A stretch of 48,341 nt of DNA from Syntrophobacterales bacterium (GTDB taxonomy: Bacteria > Desulfobacterota > Desulfobaccia > Desulfobaccales > 0-14-0-80-60-11), in NCBI GenBank assembly GCA_023229795.1, contig JALNYP010000028.1, forward strand, positions 1 to 48,341. Reading direction: 5' to 3'. Below the pieces are notes generated by a model. The model searched no databases, was not told the origin of the DNA, and saw only the letters and a list, made by a program, of their open reading frames with translations. This document shows positions 17,547-26,657 of this stretch, in pieces. Each line of letters starts with the position of its first letter. The stretch's first letter is position 1. The translations under genes and the position numbers were made by a program.

Positions 17547-19271
17547 TTACAGGTAGTTCTCAATCCCTTTATAGAATGCATAATAGCTGGTGGGCGTCAA
17601 GATGTGGAGCCCTTCCCGGCCCTGGTCTTGAATGTATCGATCGATTTGCTGCAAAAACCTCTCGCTCCAGCGATGCCGCTCAATGTTCACGTCCAGATCG
17701 TCGGGTTCATGTTTTTCATCATAGAAGAGGGTGCCCTGCAAATTCTTTTTGCCGAGATAGCCATCCATGCCCACCGCAAATATCCGCTTCGCCCCCATGA
17801 CGATGGCCACGCCCAACAGCAGCACCGAGATAGTCCGACAGTTGCATTGAATTCTCCCCCCCCGAATATCAAAGTCGGCATTAAGCACATCCCGGAAATA
17901 CAAGGTCTCGTACTCCCGCTGAACGTACTCGGCAATCATGCTCGCAGGGATATTCTCTCCGATAAGTAACTTCGACCTGGGACTCACCGTGTCGATATGC
18001 ATAGCGAAACGTTTCTTATTATTGAACGCATGATAATGCGGTTGGAACAGGTCGGACAAATAGTTGGCCCCCAGGACCACGGGTTGGTATTGGTCAATAA
18101 AGGCTTGAATCTGTGGCTGATATTCTTTCAGAGTCGGCCCATTGGCCAGCACCAGAAAGTCTTGGCCCGGATGGCGCCCAAGATAGGGAACCGGCGCCGT
18201 TTCCACCGGCGGCGCCTTTGATTCCCCGGCCCCAGTCTCACGCCCCACGCTCTTTCCCAAGCTCCCCACCACCCCCCGCTCAATAAATCCCTGGATGATA
18301 CTGCGCTTGAACCCGATGGGCTTCATTTCCCGGACTACTTCTAAAGCCTTCCAGATATCCTCAATGGAGTATTCCCGCCGTTTCACCAAATCTTTGGCGT
18401 AGTTGGGATGACAATTGAAAATCCCGGAGATCATGTAGGGCAACTGGTATCCCCAGGGGTTTTCCTTTTTCAGATCCTCAAAAAAGGTGTCGATGCAATT
18501 CAATACCGGAATCACGTTGTACTTGCCATTGCCCCTCACTCCCAGGTAGGCGATCAACACCTCCGTGGGCAGGTTGCCGGCGCCGCGGCCCATCCCATAA
18601 AGAGAGCTATCAATGATATCCGCCCCCACCCTCATGGCCGCCAACGTGTTGGCAAACGCCAGTTGGAGATTATTGTGCGGATGAAACCCGACTTTGATAT
18701 TCTCCATTTCAATAAAAGGCCCCAACATCCCCTCGATCTCTTCAGGCAGAATGGAACCGTAACTATCGGCAATATAAAAGTAGTCCATGGCCGAAGCCGC
18801 CACGGCCCGCTTCAATTCCTCCTTCTCGCGGTCGGTATAACTGGCATAGGCCATCACCTGGAGAGAAGTGAGGTAACCTTTGGATTTAATCTTTTCCAGG
18901 AATTTCATGGCGTTGAAAATCTGGTCTTTATGCGCCGCCAGCCGCACTAAGTCCACCACGCTCCCGGACTTATCCTCCAGATCTTCCCAATCCATTTTGC
19001 CGTAGTCGCCCATGACGGCGATTTTGGCCCCTTCAATTCCTTGAATGACCTCCCGCAAATTCTCTTCCCGGCTATACCTCCAGGGGCCGTAACTGGTGGT
19101 GTCAAAATATTTTTCCGAGCTGCGAAATCCCAGTTCCACAAAATCCACGCCACTTTTCGACAACGAGCGGTACGCCTCTCGCACCAGCTTCTTGTCGAAC
19201 CGCCAGTTGTTGATATATCCGCCATCTCGAAAGGTGCAATCGAGAATTTCGATTTTGATCTCTTTATTCAT
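17547..19271 (-). CDS. HMGL-type aldolase fused to a DUF115/GT42-like domain
   Basis: A 574-aa two-domain protein. Residues 1-330 form an HMGL-like/DmpG-like TIM barrel with DCTFRDGGYINNW (catalytic Asp and Arg), HPHNN (metal-binding His pair) and GMGRGAGNLPTE. After a linker near 340-365, residues 370-574 form a second domain with FLVLANGPTLKEYQP, GANYLSDLF and LLLGVAIVMGAKRIFAVGMDGY. This pattern recalls DUF115/MAF and GT42 sialyltransferases. The aldolase half would join a pyruvate-like unit to an aldehyde; the second half might bind or transfer a nucleotide sugar. GGGAGGA lies 13 nt before the ATG. Confidence 0.72.
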   Translation of the reverse strand: MNKEIKIEILDCTFRDGGYINNWRFDKKLVREAYRSLSKSGVDFVELGFRSSEKYFDTTSYGPWRYSREENLREVIQGIEGAKIAVMGDYGKMDWEDLEDKSGSVVDLVRLAAHKDQIFNAMKFLEKIKSKGYLTSLQVMAYASYTDREKEELKRAVAASAMDYFYIADSYGSILPEEIEGMLGPFIEMENIKVGFHPHNNLQLAFANTLAAMRVGADIIDSSLYGMGRGAGNLPTEVLIAYLGVRGNGKYNVIPVLNCIDTFFEDLKKENPWGYQLPYMISGIFNCHPNYAKDLVKRREYSIEDIWKALEVVREMKPIGFKRSIIQGFIERGVVGSLGKSVGRETGAGESKAPPVETAPVPYLGRHPGQDFLVLANGPTLKEYQPQIQAFIDQYQPVVLGANYLSDLFQPHYHAFNNKKRFAMHIDTVSPRSKLLIGENIPASMIAEYVQREYETLYFRDVLNADFDIRGGRIQCNCRTISVLLLGVAIVMGAKRIFAVGMDGYLGKKNLQGTLFYDEKHEPDDLDVNIERHRWSERFLQQIDRYIQDQGREGLHILTPTSYYAFYKGIENYL

Positions 19272-19411
19272 TGATGTTTGGCAATCCTCCCAGGAGCGCG
19301 CTGAATTGCCTCCCGATTCGCTGGATGATCAACAACAGGGTTTCAGGAATTGTAGGGGCCCAGCGTGCCGTGGCCTCCAAGAGAGCCCCTCTATTCTATA
19401 CTCCTCAGCCG

Positions 19412-20938
19412 TCAACCGGTCTTTCCCAGACAATATTTCGCCATACTGTGGAGGTTATCTCTCTCCGGTGGGGACAGGAAAAAACGGTAGCCGATGCCTA
19501 AAGTAATGCCGTAGACCACGGCCATTTCCGCAATAACTATCCACAAATTATCCGGAGCAATTATTCGCTGCACTAAAAAGGACATCACCCCACACATAAC
19601 ATATAAAATCAAATTTGATCTGATGGCGATCTGAAAAAATTCCTTAAAATTGACGTCCACTACTTTCAATACTTGCCTCAATAATAAAGGAAAGCTGATA
19701 CAAATCATCGGCAGAGTAGTACCGATCACCACCCCAAGAATGCCTATATGCCTAATTAATATTAAACTAAGCCCCAAATTACAAGCCGCGTTGAGTAAAT
19801 TAATGTAAAAAGGAATCTTTACAAAGCCTTTGCCGGTAAGCATACCCGCGCCTACTTCTAATGTGCCATTAAAAATCCAAAAACTGATCAGTATTTGGGC
19901 CGGCAAAATGCTCTCCCGGAAACTGTCCCCCATCCAATGTAAGATAATCGGACCGGAAAAGATTAAGGTGATTACCACAGTGGACACGAAAAAGAGGGAC
20001 ATGAATTTGGTGCCCCGCATTAAAAATATTTGTTGCTGATCGTAGCGCTCCTGTCCCTCCATCTCGGCATAGAACGGAAATAATGGACTTGCAATCAGGC
20101 TGTTGGCTATACGAAACATATTTTGCAAGTTGTAAACCACCGCATATATCGTTACAGCCGATACGGATAAGAAAGCCCCAATTATAATATTATCAAATTG
20201 TAATACAATAATATTTACTACCGAACCCATAAATAAGAATGATCCAAATCCCCAGAGCTTATTAAGTATTTGGGCAGGAAAATAATAAAGGATGAGTTTT
20301 CCCTTGATTAATTTACAATAAACCAATACAAAAGCACTGCCTGACTTGATAATGCTAATAAGAAAATAGATTGCTAAGTAATAAGTTATTGACAGGCCAT
20401 TGGTGAAAATTATATAAGCGGCAGATCCTATCGAAATTGCGCTCAGAATATTACTAACCGCGATCCAATTATATTTCTGGAACCCATGCAGCGACGCGTC
20501 AAACACCTTCCCGGGCCAGATAAACAAAGATGCCGCCGCAGTAACCCAAAATAGTTGTTTTACTAAAACCTTATTTGCTTCATCCACCTGGAAAACCAGG
20601 TCAAACCCAAAAGAGGCCAGGAAGAGGATAAGCGCCACGGCCAGGCCCAAAAGGGTCAAAATTGCGAAGGCCGCGCTGATGACTTCATTGGCCCTTTTGT
20701 AATCCGTTCTCCCTGAATATTCAGCGACATATTTAATAATCGCCCCGGTCAATCCGAAATCGAATAAAGCCAGGTAACCGGTAATCACCATTACTAATGT
20801 ATAAATTCCATAAACTTCCTTACCGACATGAGAGACTATGAAGGGTAGCAGCGCAAAGTTTATTCCAAAAGTAAAAAATGACGCAATGACATTATATAAA
20901 ATATTTTTGCTTAATCTCTGGACAACAGTGGCAGCCAT
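19412..20938 (-). CDS. Wzx-type oligosaccharide flippase
   Basis: A polytopic membrane protein of about 508 aa with roughly 12-14 hydrophobic segments. The N-terminus LSKNILYNVIASFF followed by GIYTLVMVITGYLALFDFG is typical of the MATE/MviN-related polysaccharide flippases. The frame is open to 21061, but the first 41 codons overlap the upstream radical SAM gene and are not flippase-like. ATG 20938 lies 20 nt after that stop. It would move lipid-linked repeat units across the inner membrane. The gene is notably AT-rich compared with its neighbours downstream. Confidence 0.88.
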   Translation of the reverse strand: MAATVVQRLSKNILYNVIASFFTFGINFALLPFIVSHVGKEVYGIYTLVMVITGYLALFDFGLTGAIIKYVAEYSGRTDYKRANEVISAAFAILTLLGLAVALILFLASFGFDLVFQVDEANKVLVKQLFWVTAAASLFIWPGKVFDASLHGFQKYNWIAVSNILSAISIGSAAYIIFTNGLSITYYLAIYFLISIIKSGSAFVLVYCKLIKGKLILYYFPAQILNKLWGFGSFLFMGSVVNIIVLQFDNIIIGAFLSVSAVTIYAVVYNLQNMFRIANSLIASPLFPFYAEMEGQERYDQQQIFLMRGTKFMSLFFVSTVVITLIFSGPIILHWMGDSFRESILPAQILISFWIFNGTLEVGAGMLTGKGFVKIPFYINLLNAACNLGLSLILIRHIGILGVVIGTTLPMICISFPLLLRQVLKVVDVNFKEFFQIAIRSNLILYVMCGVMSFLVQRIIAPDNLWIVIAEMAVVYGITLGIGYRFFLSPPERDNLHSMAKYCLGKTG

Positions 20939-20957
20939 GATATCGATAGAGTAATTA

Positions 20958-22487
20958 TTATATTTTAAAGAATCGGTTGATCCATACGCGCATAAATGAA
21001 GGGACCATCTTTTTCCAGGTGCGTTTCGGAGCCAGATATAACACCATGCCGAGTAGGCCATATAACCAGCTATTGTAAAGGTACGTCATACTTTTGGTTT
21101 TCTTATAGCAGAATAACTGCATCTCCTTTCTTATGAGATTACCCCACCGCCGCCATTCATAATCCGGCCTGGCGGTCAGATTCACCAGGGGTTCGGTGCC
21201 GCCATACTCGGAAGCCTGGTCCAGATAGTGCTCTACATCCTTGATGAGGCCCTTTTCTTCGACATATTTCCAGATGGGGGTCTCCGGCAGGGGAATCAGG
21301 TAATTGAGAGAATAGATATAGGCATTCGTATCCTGCAAGAATTGAACGGTTTCATAAATGGTTTGGGTCGTCTCTCCCGGGGCGCCGATGACCAACTGCA
21401 CCGGACAGTTGAGTCCCAGGCTCATGGTCAGGCGGGTCACTTCCCGATTCTGGCGGGCTGACACCCCTTTGCGATACTCCCGCAACACCTTATCCGACCC
21501 TGACTCGTGCCCATAATTGATTTCGATACACCCGGTTTCTTTTAAGCGCCTCAGCATGCGCTCATTAACTTTATTGATCCTCGCACCGCCTATCAAGTAA
21601 TAAATGTCTAATTCTTCTCTCTCAAGCGCGTCACAGAAGCCCATGACCCATTCAGCGTCGGAATTAAACAATTCGTCCACAAATTGAAAGCCGCGAATAT
21701 GATACGTATTCATCAAGTATTTAATATGCTCTATTACATACTCCACACTGTGCTTTCTGATCCCTTTAAAATGTCTATAACAAAATAAACATTTATGGGT
21801 ACAACCTCTGGCAGTGACCAACGACATAAAATATTTATCATCGCCGATCCGATCTATTATATCATGAAAAAATGGATTGTTCTGCGTCAATAAATGGTAA
21901 GTTGCGATCAACTCCTCAATGTCATGCAGGTAGGAGGTGATATTGACTAAATCATAGCGAGGCAAGGGCAGGCTATCCAACTCCTCGATTTGCGGGGCCG
22001 GAGCATTCCTCATGACCTCACCCTGCCGCCGATAAGAGATACCCGGGATTGCCTCGTAGCTGCGGCCAGAGGCAAATTGAGCGAGGAAAAGCGGCAGACT
22101 CACTTCCGTCTCGCCATGGAACACCAGATCAATGCCGGTACGGGTGAGCAGCAGTTGGTACACCGAGGAGAGAGCCCCCCCGGCGATTTGAAAAATATCC
22201 GGATATTTCCCTTTGATGCCCTGGGAAAGATGTTTGGTCATCCCGTAGGAGGTGGCGATTCCCCCATAGCCGATAATCGCCGGCTTCAATTCCTCCACTG
22301 CTTTAACAATATCAGCCAGGATATCGTGGTCCGCTTGATTCTCGCCGACATCAGCAAGATACGGGTCCAAGATCTTGGTCTTAAAACCGCATTTTTCAAT
22401 AATGCCGGCCACATACAGCAAGCCTAAGGGCAGCATCATGCCGCCTTTGCCTTTTCGTGAAGGGCTATTAATCAGCAGCACGTTCAT
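20958..22487 (-). CDS. B12-binding-domain radical SAM protein
   Basis: A 509-aa protein. The N-terminal cobalamin-binding-type domain opens with LLINSPSRKGKGGMMLPLGL and has IIGYGG and FHGETEVSLP. The radical SAM motif is RGCTHKCLFCYRHF (Cys 229, 233, 236), followed by FVDELFN and INYGHESGSDKVL. The C-terminus ends with a hydrophobic stretch near residues 470-485. It is one of three B12/radical SAM proteins in the locus; they are diverged and not tandem copies. The stop lies 20 nt before the flippase, and the start overlaps the LIC12162-like gene by 4 nt. Confidence 0.82.
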   Translation of the reverse strand: MNVLLINSPSRKGKGGMMLPLGLLYVAGIIEKCGFKTKILDPYLADVGENQADHDILADIVKAVEELKPAIIGYGGIATSYGMTKHLSQGIKGKYPDIFQIAGGALSSVYQLLLTRTGIDLVFHGETEVSLPLFLAQFASGRSYEAIPGISYRRQGEVMRNAPAPQIEELDSLPLPRYDLVNITSYLHDIEELIATYHLLTQNNPFFHDIIDRIGDDKYFMSLVTARGCTHKCLFCYRHFKGIRKHSVEYVIEHIKYLMNTYHIRGFQFVDELFNSDAEWVMGFCDALEREELDIYYLIGGARINKVNERMLRRLKETGCIEINYGHESGSDKVLREYRKGVSARQNREVTRLTMSLGLNCPVQLVIGAPGETTQTIYETVQFLQDTNAYIYSLNYLIPLPETPIWKYVEEKGLIKDVEHYLDQASEYGGTEPLVNLTARPDYEWRRWGNLIRKEMQLFCYKKTKSMTYLYNSWLYGLLGMVLYLAPKRTWKKMVPSFMRVWINRFFKI

Positions 22488-24283
22488 TGATTATATGCCA
22501 CCCCAATCTCGCGGCGCACCATGTCGGCCCATTGCCGATTCCAGGTCTTGCTTCCCCAGGCGAAATGTTGGACAAATTGCCGGCGGGCCTCTTGGACCAC
22601 CAGGGATGACCACCAATCATCAATATTTTCGTAAACTTCCCCTACTTGTTTGACGGCGGCCTCAGGGGTAGAATGCAGGATTCCCACCCGGCGCAACGCC
22701 TCAAAATATGGTAAGGCCGCTTCCCGCATCTCCCAACTCTCGGGGTAAAAAAACAGGATCACCGGTACGTTGGCCGCCAGGGCCTCCAGCAAGGTGGTGC
22801 CCGGATGATCGAGCACTACCAGCCGGGACTTGGCCATCCAATGAGCGAAACCATGGCGGTGATCGTCGATGGCCAACCAGGGGAACCGGGCTCTCAGCCG
22901 CGTATCCAAGTGCCAGCCGAATTCAATCCCATGGCCCCGATAGAGCACGTTGTCTTTTAAGGACGGGGATAGCTTCTGGAGAAAAGTCTCGGTGGCCTGG
23001 ATGTAGCGCTCCCAATGAGATCCCACGGGATAACTCTGAAACCGATATAAATATCTGGGATAGGTGGTGCTGGCCATCAAGATCAGACGATGGGCCCGGG
23101 AAGCGCCGGCCGGGCGAGCCCCCCCGGACAACTTGGGGGAGGGCAAATTCGCCAGCAAGTCATCATTCTCCTGTTGAGCCCACCCCCAACAATAGAAACG
23201 ATCCGAGATATCCCGATCATGCTGTTCCACGTTCAGTAATCGGGCCATGCCATAACCGGCGCCATGCTGGAGATTGATGATCTTCCCTCCTTGTTGGGCC
23301 ACTTCCGCGGCGAGAAATCTGCCGTATCTATCGAACCACAGCCCGGCCAAGGTTATGAGGAGCTTAGGGAATTGCTTGCCGGGATAATGCTCCTTAAGCC
23401 ATTGTCGGGAGGGATGAAAACCTTCCAGGTATAAGTAGGGGAAATTTATCGGCAAAGTTTTGACCAGCAATTGCACAAACGGGTCATCGGAGGAACTTAC
23501 CTGACTCAAGGCCCGGCGGGTCGCATCCGTCGCATCTGCCTCAAACCGCCAATCCGGCGGAAAGCTCTCCTGTAAAAATCCTGCCTGAAAACCTGGGGTT
23601 GCAAAAAGTCTAAAACTCCATTTCGATTTAAGATTGGGAAGCAGGAATATCGCCTCACCCTTAGGTTTTTTATCTAATATGATCTTAATAATAGACTCTT
23701 TAACATTCTTTGCGATTGCTTTGATGAAACTTAAATTTCTCCCGGGCGGCATTCCCAGCGATGTCCCCAAAGGGTGGGCCTTTTTTTGGGGAAAGTCATA
23801 TCCCAATCCTTGAATGATTTGAGAAAATAGTTGGAGATTATACAGGTCACTATGATTTCTGAAAGTGTCGAATTCTATGAAATCGCTGACAGTCAGGTAA
23901 TCCTGGGGCGCGAGCACCAGGGTGCGCAATTCCGGAAAAGCGGCGAAGGCCTGGCTAACACACACGTAGCGGTCATAGAAAGCATCGATAAAATGGAGCA
24001 GCCAGGGACCCACCAGGATCCGCCAATATCTTTCGCGGTAAGCGACCCGGTGGGCCGAATTGAGAAACAACGTCAGGTCCGCCAACAACTGTTCGAAGAC
24101 CTGGCGGCAGTACAGCCCGGCCCGGTGGAGCCGTTCACGGTCATCCCAGGGACTGGGAAGTATCTGGTAATCAAGGTGAGACCAGCGGTCGGCTTGTGAA
24201 GAGAGAGTGCACCACGGCCCCAGAAATAACAGGCGATCGGTTACGTCCCAAAACTCCGCTAGTGCTGTGGTGGCCAGGAACAT
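22484..24283 (-). CDS. LIC12162-family putative transferase
   Basis: A 599-aa protein matching the pattern of the TIGR04331/LIC12162 family of surface-glycan transferases. It opens with FLATTALAEFWD and contains LVLAPQDYLTVSDFIEFD. The C-terminal half has LINLQHGAGYG-like KIINLQHGAGYGMA, MASTTYPRYLYRF and LDHPGTTLLEALAANVPVI, which resembles a GT-B donor site. The first member was named in Leptospira O-antigen loci. It follows the SpsF-like cytidylyltransferase by 5 nt, which fits use of a CMP-sugar. Family assignment is from memory. Confidence 0.72.
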   Translation of the reverse strand: MFLATTALAEFWDVTDRLLFLGPWCTLSSQADRWSHLDYQILPSPWDDRERLHRAGLYCRQVFEQLLADLTLFLNSAHRVAYRERYWRILVGPWLLHFIDAFYDRYVCVSQAFAAFPELRTLVLAPQDYLTVSDFIEFDTFRNHSDLYNLQLFSQIIQGLGYDFPQKKAHPLGTSLGMPPGRNLSFIKAIAKNVKESIIKIILDKKPKGEAIFLLPNLKSKWSFRLFATPGFQAGFLQESFPPDWRFEADATDATRRALSQVSSSDDPFVQLLVKTLPINFPYLYLEGFHPSRQWLKEHYPGKQFPKLLITLAGLWFDRYGRFLAAEVAQQGGKIINLQHGAGYGMARLLNVEQHDRDISDRFYCWGWAQQENDDLLANLPSPKLSGGARPAGASRAHRLILMASTTYPRYLYRFQSYPVGSHWERYIQATETFLQKLSPSLKDNVLYRGHGIEFGWHLDTRLRARFPWLAIDDHRHGFAHWMAKSRLVVLDHPGTTLLEALAANVPVILFFYPESWEMREAALPYFEALRRVGILHSTPEAAVKQVGEVYENIDDWWSSLVVQEARRQFVQHFAWGSKTWNRQWADMVRREIGVAYNQ

Positions 24284-24288
24284 GGAAA

Positions 24289-25008
24289 TTAAGGCTGCTC
24301 GAAATGCGCCAAGTAAGCCCGGATCGTATCCAATGCCGAACTATCTAATGAGACCTGGGCGCCCAGAATCCTGAGCCGATCCAGATCACTCTGAGTGTCC
24401 ACATCCAACTTCACCCCTGGGTAGGCAATCTCAGGAGGCGGGGGGAGAGCATACATCTGAAAGGCTTCGGGATGGTCCCAGACGTAAGTGGTTACATGTT
24501 CCCGGTGGTCTGGGTCAACGGCGCGAGCCGCCAGGTCTCTTAACAGCTGCCTGGAGAAAATCTCCGCCCCCAAGCCGTCGGGATAACGATTTTCCCGGGT
24601 GGTAATGTGATTGAAGAGATAGAGCCGGGTTGGGTCGCCGCGGGCCTGCAACTGGGCCGCATAGGCCTCCGTCAATCGATCGATTTCTTCTGGAGCGATA
24701 AAGGGGTTATCGGCGCAGACCCTCACCACCACGTCGGCCTGCGCCTGGGCCGCGGCTCCATCAAATCTCCCTAAGACATCGGCCGCGTCCCCCCGAAAAA
24801 CCTTCACCCGGAGGCCTCGGGCCAACTCTACCAGAACGTCGTCTTGGGGGAGAATAGTGGTGGCCAACAGTATGCCCTGCAAACTTGAGGCTCGCTTCAC
24901 CCGGTGGAGCACCCAATGGAGCACCGGATAGCCGCACAAATCCATCATCATCTTCCCCGGCAAGCGCGAAGAACCCATGCGAGCCTGAATTATTGCCACG
25001 ATATTCAT
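24289..25008 (-). CDS. SpsF-like cytidylyltransferase
   Basis: A 239-aa nucleotidyltransferase. It has the intact CTP-binding loop QARMGSSRLPGKM (residues 8-20) and VVRVCADNPFI with the metal-binding Asp 100. SpsF-like proteins appear in spore-coat and surface-glycan loci near NeuB-like synthases, where they probably activate acidic sugars with CTP. A NeuB-like gene lies 1.6 kb upstream in the same operon. It contrasts with the related but degenerate domain at 35039-36766. Confidence 0.82.
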   Translation of the reverse strand: MNIVAIIQARMGSSRLPGKMMMDLCGYPVLHWVLHRVKRASSLQGILLATTILPQDDVLVELARGLRVKVFRGDAADVLGRFDGAAAQAQADVVVRVCADNPFIAPEEIDRLTEAYAAQLQARGDPTRLYLFNHITTRENRYPDGLGAEIFSRQLLRDLAARAVDPDHREHVTTYVWDHPEAFQMYALPPPPEIAYPGVKLDVDTQSDLDRLRILGAQVSLDSSALDTIRAYLAHFEQP

Positions 25009-25066
25009 CAGTTCCGACTGCCGAAGGCGGCCTTAACCTCCACATCAATATATGCCATAAATCTCA

Positions 25067-25753
25067 TTACTTCTTACTTATTAAAATATTTAGACTTTCC
25101 GGCCCACAATTAAACAACAGGTCAATAACCGACAGGTGGGACAGGAATTCTCCATCCGGTTGGGGGTATTGCGGGTGGAGATAATCATGAAACTGCACCT
25201 TAATATGCTTCTCATTCCACAAATCCAGGTGAAGATAATTTCGCCCATCCGGTCCGGATAGATAGTTGTCGGCCTTCAGGTGTTCGCAGATATTTAATAT
25301 CAGCTCTTCTTTCTTTCCTCGAACGTCCAGGGAGGATGCCATCTTGATCGGCGTTTTAATATCCAATTCCGCCAACAGATATGAAAAGATGCAATCGGTT
25401 GCCTCAGCCAAATACACCCACTCTTTCTTATAAAATCCTTCAAAAAATTCAGAATATTTATTGAAATGGGGCGAATTTCTATAGGAATAGTATATTGATA
25501 GCCAATGTTTTTTGCGCCAATCCTGTCGATTATCAATTTTTATATCATTAATTAATATCCCGGTATTGCCTTTAAACAAGACTGGAATGGTTAACCAAAT
25601 CCAGCTATCCTTGGTTCTGATCTTATTTCGATTCAGGAAATAGTTTTTCGAATAAGGCACATTATCCAATAAAATAAAGAGATCGCATTGATAAATCCTA
25701 TCAAACAGGCCCAGCCACGGGAGATAGAGCGGCTGATGGATGCCTACCTGCAC
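25067..25753 (-). CDS. WbqC-family protein
   Basis: A 228-aa protein of the WbqC-like family. It opens with GIHQPLYLPWLGLFDRI, followed by NKIRTKDSWIWLTIPV and a C-terminal region ending in LLFNCGPES. Family members are common in O-antigen loci with sugar-modifying genes; the reaction is not known to me. The start is GTG 25753, fixed by GGAGGA five bases upstream. An ATG that overlaps it is out of frame and hits a stop after three codons. The gene is AT-rich. It sits between the SpsF-like and PIG-L genes with gaps of 58-59 nt. Confidence 0.78.
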   Translation of the reverse strand: MQVGIHQPLYLPWLGLFDRIYQCDLFILLDNVPYSKNYFLNRNKIRTKDSWIWLTIPVLFKGNTGILINDIKIDNRQDWRKKHWLSIYYSYRNSPHFNKYSEFFEGFYKKEWVYLAEATDCIFSYLLAELDIKTPIKMASSLDVRGKKEELILNICEHLKADNYLSGPDGRNYLHLDLWNEKHIKVQFHDYLHPQYPQPDGEFLSHLSVIDLLFNCGPESLNILISKK

Positions 25754-25812
25754 ATTTCCTCCACAGTTTTTCTTATTGGTTCACCGGACGAGGTGGTTAG
25801 GGATGCGGCTTC

Positions 25813-26481
25813 TCAATTGGGCCAGATATCGCGAAGGATCATGAAGGCCTCGGCAGTTTTTAACCCCGCCTCCATACCGCGTTTCTGGGCATAGGCTCGC
25901 AGTCCTTCCGGGGATCTGGGATGCGGGTAGGGACGGCTCTCCACCTCATAGCACCCCAGAGCGGATAGTTTCAGCTCCAAGACCTCCCCCAACTCCACAT
26001 AAAAGTTTGGAAAAAACGGCCAGCTATTCGCACCGGGCACTTGATCAGTAGATGACGGCACTTCATATACTCTCACGCACTCCACCCGGTGCCCTCCCAG
26101 GGGACGGCAGGCGACCAGCCCGGCATTAAATACGGCCCGGTGATCCTGATTCAAATCGCCCCGGTGCGGAAGGTACACAATGTCGGGCTTGACCTGGTTA
26201 ACCACTTCCTCCAAAGGGATAATTACCTCCATCTGGCTGCGGTCCAGTTGTTCATCCGGAAGATCCAAAAATATCGCTTCATGATAGCCTAGGATTTCTC
26301 TGGCCTTATGGCAGGCGCGTTTCTCTCGGGCGATGAGTTCAGAATCATAGCGATGGCCGTAAGCGCGATTGGCCACGAGGCACACTACCACCTGATCACC
26401 AGCGCGGACGTGTCGGACAATCGCCCCGCCGCACCCCAACACCTCGTCATCCATGTGAGGAGCAATTACTAGTATTTTCAC
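25813..26481 (-). CDS. PIG-L-family N-deacetylase
   Basis: A protein of about 222 aa with the zinc-binding pattern APHMDDEVLGCGG near the N-terminus (usually PHPDD; the Pro is Met here) and HRGDLNQDH in the middle. PIG-L enzymes remove N-acetyl groups from sugars. The open frame reaches a GTG at 26544, but the conserved domain begins at residue 23 of that version. GTG 26481 starts right before it, and GTG 26502 is another option. None has a convincing Shine-Dalgarno. The substrate may be an amino sugar made by one of the DegT-type genes. Confidence 0.8.
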   Translation of the reverse strand: MKILVIAPHMDDEVLGCGGAIVRHVRAGDQVVVCLVANRAYGHRYDSELIAREKRACHKAREILGYHEAIFLDLPDEQLDRSQMEVIIPLEEVVNQVKPDIVYLPHRGDLNQDHRAVFNAGLVACRPLGGHRVECVRVYEVPSSTDQVPGANSWPFFPNFYVELGEVLELKLSALGCYEVESRPYPHPRSPEGLRAYAQKRGMEAGLKTAEAFMILRDIWPN

Positions 26482-26657
26482 GGCATATGCTCTGATTGCC
26501 ACTCCCCGCTTCGATATCGGCTGGGGTGAAGATGAAACTATCACAATCTAATGCGGCTTGCCAAGTTTTTCCAAGATTACCGGATGCCCTGTGTCCCACA
26601 GGAAAGGGCCACCTGCCTCCACCCGGCGGTTGGGAGCCAGCCCAGTGTTTCTTATCT

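Noticed and set aside
26545..26657. A missing SAF domain hidden behind a frameshift after the NeuB-like gene
   Set aside because: All three forward frames were read and none has SAF-like sequence.
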